Source: Palaemon carinicauda
Taxonomy: Eukaryota > Arthropoda > Malacostraca > Decapoda > Palaemonidae
DNA length: 64,000 nucleotides
Assembly: GCF_036898095.1 (NCBI RefSeq)
Contig: NC_090731.1
Coordinates: 140,575,927-140,639,926 of the forward strand
Direction of reading: 5' to 3'
This document shows positions 53,622 to 64,000 of this stretch, piece by piece; position 1 is the first letter of the stretch; every line of letters begins with the position of its first letter. The notes beneath the pieces are model-generated. The model did no database searches. It was given only the letters and a program-made list of their open reading frames with translations, and was not told where the DNA came from. A program made the position numbers and the translations under genes.

Positions 53622-54720
53622 TTGTTCAAGATTCATTTTTTATTTATTTTTAACAAAGAGTATTACAAACAAAAAGATGGACTAGCTATAGGAAATCCTA
53701 TTACGGCAACTTTGGCCAATATTTTCTTATGTTTTCACGAGACTGAATGGTTGGAAAATTGTCCTTTAAGTTTTAAGCCTGTGTTATATGGAAGGTATGT
53801 GGATAACACATTTATTATTTTTAAGCAAAAGAATGACGCAATCAGATTTTTTAATTATTTAAATTCTCAGCTCAGTAATATAAAGTTCACCATGGAAGAA
53901 GAAAACGAAGGTAAAATTCCCTTTTTGGACGTACTAGTCACGAAAACTTCTGACCTTAAAATAGATATGGAAGTTTATAGGAAGCCCACTTTTACTGGTC
54001 TTGGTTTAAATTTTTTAAGTGAGTGGAATTTAAGGTATAAAATGAACAGCATTAATACTCTCATTAATAGAACATATAAGCTTTCATCAAATTATTTGAA
54101 CTTCAATAAAAAAATAACATTTTTAAAGGAATTCTTTAACAACAATGGTTACCAAGATCATTTATTTGACAAAAAAGTAGAATTTTCTTACCAAAATCAT
54201 TAATGATGATAACCAGATTTGTGAAGCAAATGACCAGATTATATATACCCGATTTCCTTACATATCGAACAAAATCAATAATATAACAGAAAGGAAAATT
54301 AAGAACATAACGAAAACCTACTTCAAAAATATAAATATTAGAATGGTATTTTTAAATGATTTTAAGATAGGCAATTTACTCAAGTCCAAGGAGTCGTTAT
54401 CTAGCGAACTATGTTCTATGGTTGTTTATAAATGTGTGTGTTCGAAGTGTAGTTCGGAATATGTGGGTAGTTCAACTAAACTGTTGTCTATCAGAACCTT
54501 TAAACATGAGGCATAGTTCGAGGACCCTTCTACCGCTGGGTAAGCCTTCTTAATCATAGCCATGGAGTGTGTAACACCAATTTTAATAATCTTGTTTTTA
54601 CTATTTTATGTAAAGCTCAATTTGAGACCGAGATAAGATTGTTGGAAACATTTTACATAGAAAAACTTCAACCAAAGCTAAACCTAGATAACTCTGCTTT
54701 CAGCAGAAAAGTGTTTTAAG
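53622..54720 (+). pseudogene. Penelope-like element: reverse transcriptase C-terminal half plus GIY-YIG domain
   Basis: The 193-codon frame carries GLAIGNPITATLANIFLCF and GRYVDNTFIIF (the catalytic Y-V-D-D changed to Y-V-D-N). Also present are PFLDVLVTK and MEVYRKPTFTG, the ordered motifs of Penelope reverse transcriptases. About 220 bp downstream, in another frame (54,421-54,515), is VVYKCVCSKCSSEYVGSSTK with a later R and H, the GIY-YIG endonuclease core. An RLLETFYIEKLQPKLN tail at about 54,630-54,680 completes it. The frame breaks, a TAG in the GIY-YIG region and the lost active-site Asp make it inactive. The N-terminal half is missing. Confidence 0.82.
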
Positions 54721-54857
54721 AACTACTTTTACTTTTTACTTTTAGGGGTTTATTTCTCGCCCTCCATCAGACACTAAGAGTCTGTTCAGGCGGGTCTTGA
54801 TGTGTGAAAATAATTTCTTTTCAGTTTATATCTTGTTCTGTATCTTTTCAGTATTCA

Positions 54858-55562
54858 CTACCATTTGTATTCAGGCTTAATAGTTTTCTGATCACTATTA
54901 TAACACTTTCCAAAGAGATAAGTCTTCAGGTTTTTCTTGAAAGCTGCCACATTTTTGCTATTCTTGACATCAAGTGGAAGGTCGTTGAAGAGTCTCGGTG
55001 CAGTATAACAAAAAGTTCTTCCTCCGATTGCATAATTCACACTAATTTCGAATAGTCTATATGGGTCATCAGCATGTCTAACTCATACAGCAGCGCTAGT
55101 AGCTTGAGGGTAGTTGACCAAACAATCACGAAGATATTTAGGCTTATCACTTGTAGGTGCCTTGTAAGTCAACAAACAAATCTTAAATTCAATTCTAGCC
55201 TTAACAGGTAGCCAAAGTAGATCGATCAGTGTAGGAGTTATTCTCTCCCGAAATTTAATGCCTTTTATCAGTCTAGCCGCCCGGTTTTGCACATTTTGAA
55301 GCTTTCTTAGTGTATTGGGCAATTTATAATAAAGAGAATTGCAATAACCAACCCTTGATATTACGTGACTCATCACTAAAATTTTTGTACTGCCCTCTGT
55401 TAAATATTTTCTAATAAATGCTGTGTTTCTCAGGTGATAGTTACACACTTTCACTGTATTCACTATTTGATCCCTCATTGACAAATTGCAATCCATCAGT
55501 ACACCCAAATTTTTCACAACAGGCACAATCCTAACATCAGCATCACCAATTTTTATACTTTG
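54858..55562 (-). pseudogene. CR1/L2-type LINE ORF2 C-terminal fragment
   Basis: On the minus strand, LGVLMDCNLSMRDQI, CNYHLRNTAFIRKYLT, SRVGYCNSLYYKLP and KLQNVQNRAARLIKG are followed by HADDPYRLF and YTAPRLFNDLPLDVK. These are the post-RT blocks of CR1/L2 elements. The two halves are in the same frame, separated by one TGA near 55,080. It is 5'-truncated at about 55,562. Confidence 0.82.
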
Positions 55563-55627
55563 AAATAACTATTTATAATTTTAAATTGTCGTAATGTTGC
55601 TTATGTCTTTTACCAATTTTCTTCTTC

Positions 55628-55750
55628 TTCTTATTATTATTATTAATATTAATATTAATAATATTAATAATATTAATAATAATAATAATAATATTAATAA
55701 TATTAATAATATTAATAATATTAATAATATTAATAATATTAATAATATAG
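55628..55750. repeat. (TTA)n / (AATATT)n microsatellite
   Basis: Runs of TTA pass into AATATT and AATAATATT units over about 120 bp. Confidence 0.9.
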
Positions 55751-56118
55751 ATTTTTGTTATTAGAAAACTTTGAAAGGTTCCAAACGAAAAATACTATTT
55801 TCTTTTCCAAGAAACTTCCATATAGTAAAAGACAAACGTGTCGGGAAAAAAATTGAGCCCTACAGATTTACAGAGAATGCAATGACACTAATTTAATCCC
55901 TAAGAATAACGGTGGTTATTTTCCGTAACATTGCACACATAGATATGTCAAGCAAATGTTATTGGATCTTCTGTCGTTGCTAAGAGAAATCATAAACAAA
56001 ATGTTTTATCTTATCTTCATTTTTTTCTTAAATGTCTCACAGTTAGAGAATGCATCTTGTATCGGCGGCAATTAGCAGTATACCAATATCAGCTGGTTAA
56101 ATCATATCAACTCCCAGT

Positions 56119-61510
<5,392 letters not shown>

Positions 61511-61570
61511 GTTATTATTTTCAATGCTCAGACAGAGTCTTAAGCTATAAGTATGATATCTTTGTGTAGG

Positions 61571-61576
61571 AATAAA
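61571..61576 (+). terminator. Candidate polyadenylation signal of the vanin-like gene
   Basis: AATAAA 61 nt after the stop codon. Other AATAAA words lie at 61,906 and 62,752, so the used site is uncertain. Confidence 0.35.
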
Positions 61577-61599
61577 GGGAATTTAATGGCTTTCTTCAA

Positions 61600-63390
61600 G
61601 AGTGCCATACATGTATTTGAAAATTCCCCGATTAGGATATTGTTTTATAAAAATCTCTCGAGGTGAGGATTATGAAGTATGTCTTGAGAGCTTAAAATCA
61701 TTAGTGGTTTAAGTAGTAGTAATAATATTCATATTTACTATCATTATCATTAAGTTATTGCTATGTAATTGCTCAGTCGTATCTCTATCAATGGCGTAAA
61801 TGAATTTGTGATTTTTACACTGCAAAGTATACAAATCTAATGCGGTGTACTTTTATTATGACGCGGGTAAAATTTATTGCAATGTAGAAACCTAGAAGGA
61901 TGTAGAATAAAAAGAATACATAGAATTATGCATACATGGAAGTTGGGAAGGAAGTGACTTCATTTTAGAAGGGTCTTGATTCAAAAATAATGTTATAACT
62001 TAATAAATATGGGGTTTCTCATGAAAGTGTTTTTATCCAGTAATTAGGAATAATTTTAGCAACCTTTTTGTTATTATGTAAAATTAAAGTCCTTTTATTA
62101 CAAAGATCCTTATCAGAGAATTTTGGGAACGATGTTTTGTGATGTACCACGTAACACAGCCGTAAAATACTTACCCAAGACTCGAGTGGGATATACAAAG
62201 GCGAGCTTTGCATTGTAGTAGAGACTCACTTCTCTAGGCAATCGACTTGGTCTGTAACATCCTTTGCAAAGCAGATCCAGAGTTAAGTTTCCATTCGGCT
62301 ACTGATATCTCTGATCTCTGTAATAATAACTTCATTGTGTTTGAATTGCTCAAGCGTTGATATACCTGTCTAAGCCCAGTGCCATTTTCTGTTTGAATTG
62401 CTTAACGAAGCGAAGTCTTATGAATAATCACTTTTTATTACTCGGTCTAGTTGCTACGCCTAAACTTTTATGTAACTTGCTGTTAACGAAATTCATTTGT
62501 GTATTAATCTGTATATGGAAACCAACTGTATAATTTGTATCCATGATCTTCCTTTAGAACCACATAAGCACATTTCCTATTAACTTAATTGAATACGATA
62601 CTTTTAAGATTTCTCACGATTTAGCACAAGCGAGAGTGGATCGTGATATAATTTGAGTGATTATGTAATATGCTCATTTAAAACCTGATTGATACTGCCG
62701 TATTTACACTATGATAAATTTGTGAAAAGTGTATATTCTCTTAACATATGTAATAAAATCATATCTTTGTAAGCCATTCCTATTATTTAATTCTTTTACT
62801 TTTTTCTTTTTAACTCTAGTCTGGTCATTATTATTCTAAAAACTATTCAAGTTGAAGTTCTAAAGTATTCTGAGTTAGGGCATTTCAGATTATTAATTAT
62901 CTTGATTGATTTTCGGAACATTTAAAATAACAAAACATACAGAATAAGATATAAAGTTATATTGTTTTGTCCAAGAAATTGGACAGTAATAAATGATCAT
63001 TTGGTGATCTAGGCATTAAAATTTTGAAAAATCTATCAGTTCTTAAATTTTCCTAATTAGTTTCTTAGACTTATATTAGTTTTTACTAAAGATTACTTAC
63101 CTAGTGAAAAGAATGGTAAATGTAACGTTGAAAACATTCTTCCTATTCTGAAAATTCCTAATAACATTTACAAAGAAATAAAAAAGAGCAAAAGAATGAG
63201 AACAAAAAACAAAAACAAATGGACAACCTGACATCTCTGAATGCAAAGTTTACGGAAAATACTTGGCCGTATCGGATGATTTCGGGCCATTGCCTCTTCC
63301 ATTAAAAATAAAATTGCTTTGCAAGCGAGTTGCATTAAATTCATCGGGTTTAAATTGCCCAGACTTCCCCCGTTGTTATTGTGCTCCTTT
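61600..63390. other. 3' flank of the vanin-like gene; no further gene seen
   Basis: AT-rich sequence that may include a long 3' untranslated region. No supportable exon on either strand. Confidence 0.45.
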
Positions 63391-63391
63391 A

Positions 63392-63722
63392 GTGCTGCGG
63401 TGGCCCATTAGAAACATCCCTGCCTGGTGATCGCCGAACTGCGGTTCGAGTCCCGGTCAAACTCGATAGTTTCTTGTAGTGTCTGCAACCTCGCCATCAT
63501 GTATCCTTGTGAGCTAAAGCTTGGGGGTTAGGGGAAGCCTATTAGTCTACCTGCAGAATCATCATTAGCCATTACCTGGTTCTCCGTGGTCCTAGCGTGA
63601 GTTGAGAGGGGCCTGGGCACATATTATATATATGTATATATGGTCAGTCTCTAGAGCAATGTCTTGCTAGCTAGGGCATTGTCACTATTCCTGGTCTCTG
63701 CCACTCACGAGCGGCCTTTAAA
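63392..63722 (+). mobile_element. tRNA-derived SINE, copy 3
   Basis: GCGGTGGCCCATTAG is the degenerate A-box zone and GGTTCGAGTCC at 63,433 is a perfect B-box. The body matches copies 1 and 2 through GGTCCTAGCGTGAGTTGAGA and TAGGGCATTGTCACT to GCCACTCACGAGCGGCC. A short TATATATGTATATA insertion sits at 63,622. Confidence 0.85.
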
Positions 63723-64000
63723 CATTTGGAAAGGAGGTTAAGGAGGGAAGTTGATGTTTCTCCTTATGAACATCGAAAAGAGAAAAATTGATGCTTTGTC
63801 GACGTATTTCAGAGGCGAAATGGAAGTCGGGGCGTTCCAACCATACCTGGAACATGGGACAATGACGCAGGTGGTATGTTTCTGTTGTCATACTACACAG
63901 AGTTACGCTGCCTTCTCCTGGACGAAGGTATTTTGAAAAGTAACAACAATAACATTCTTGTCCGGTTTCCATGGAATCAAACTCATATTGACACTTCCCA
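63723..64000. other. Unassigned window end
   Basis: Open frames of 61-84 codons exist on both strands, but none resembles a known protein and no good splice pair frames them. Confidence 0.3.

Overview
This is eukaryotic nuclear DNA, most likely from an arthropod and probably a decapod crustacean. The grounds are one gene split by GT-AG introns, many long (AT)n, (CT)n, (GA)n and (TTA)n microsatellites, tRNA-derived SINEs, and a mix of DIRS, Penelope and CR1/RTE-type retroelements. No bacterial-style operon, tRNA gene or CRISPR array is visible. The taxon is an inference from repeat content and cannot be fixed from the window alone.

Layout. 1-890 is the edge of a roughly 187-bp satellite array. 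1.9-3.6 kb holds a DIRS terminal fragment and two non-LTR retrotransposon tails. A 53-nt candidate host exon lies on the minus strand at 3,673. 4.0-37.0 kb is almost entirely a nest of five DIRS-type (tyrosine-recombinase) retrotransposons, all with coding sense on the minus strand and belonging to two families. Element E (4,026-4,347 plus 27,995-29,085) is split by D (4,348-18,850) and A (18,851-27,994). C (12,275-18,583) sits inside D. B (29,086-37,010) abuts broken E. A is itself split by a 2.77-kb pogo/Tigger-like DNA transposon (22,071-24,842, TA target duplication). Four of the elements show inverted terminal repeats, and an internal complementary region (ICR) is present beside each 3' end. 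Their gag-equivalent regions have grown different tandem repeats: 35 bp x 23 in D, 24 bp x about 50 in C, and degenerate arrays in A and B. Inside D lies a full-length 5S-rRNA-like sequence (7,190-7,307, minus strand).

37-53 kb is a second repeat-rich zone. It has two zinc-ribbon proteins resembling the N-terminus of Merlin/IS1595-type transposases, a foldback MITE, local tandem duplications and (AT)n/(GA)n microsatellites. It also has a 4.9-kb foldback element (43,250-48,178) carrying two inverted, rearranged copies of a multidomain invertebrate protein, then SINEs and LINE fragments. 53.6-55.6 kb carries a decayed Penelope-like element (reverse transcriptase plus GIY-YIG) and a CR1/L2-type LINE tail.

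56,119-61,510 is the one clear host gene: a six-exon vanin/biotinidase-family secreted amidohydrolase of 585 predicted residues with the Glu-Lys-Cys triad intact. Its reading frame closes exactly across all five introns. Its 3' flank runs to a third tRNA-SINE near the window end. Apart from the vanin-like gene and the 53-nt candidate exon, nearly every recognisable coding remnant belongs to mobile DNA, and most are broken.
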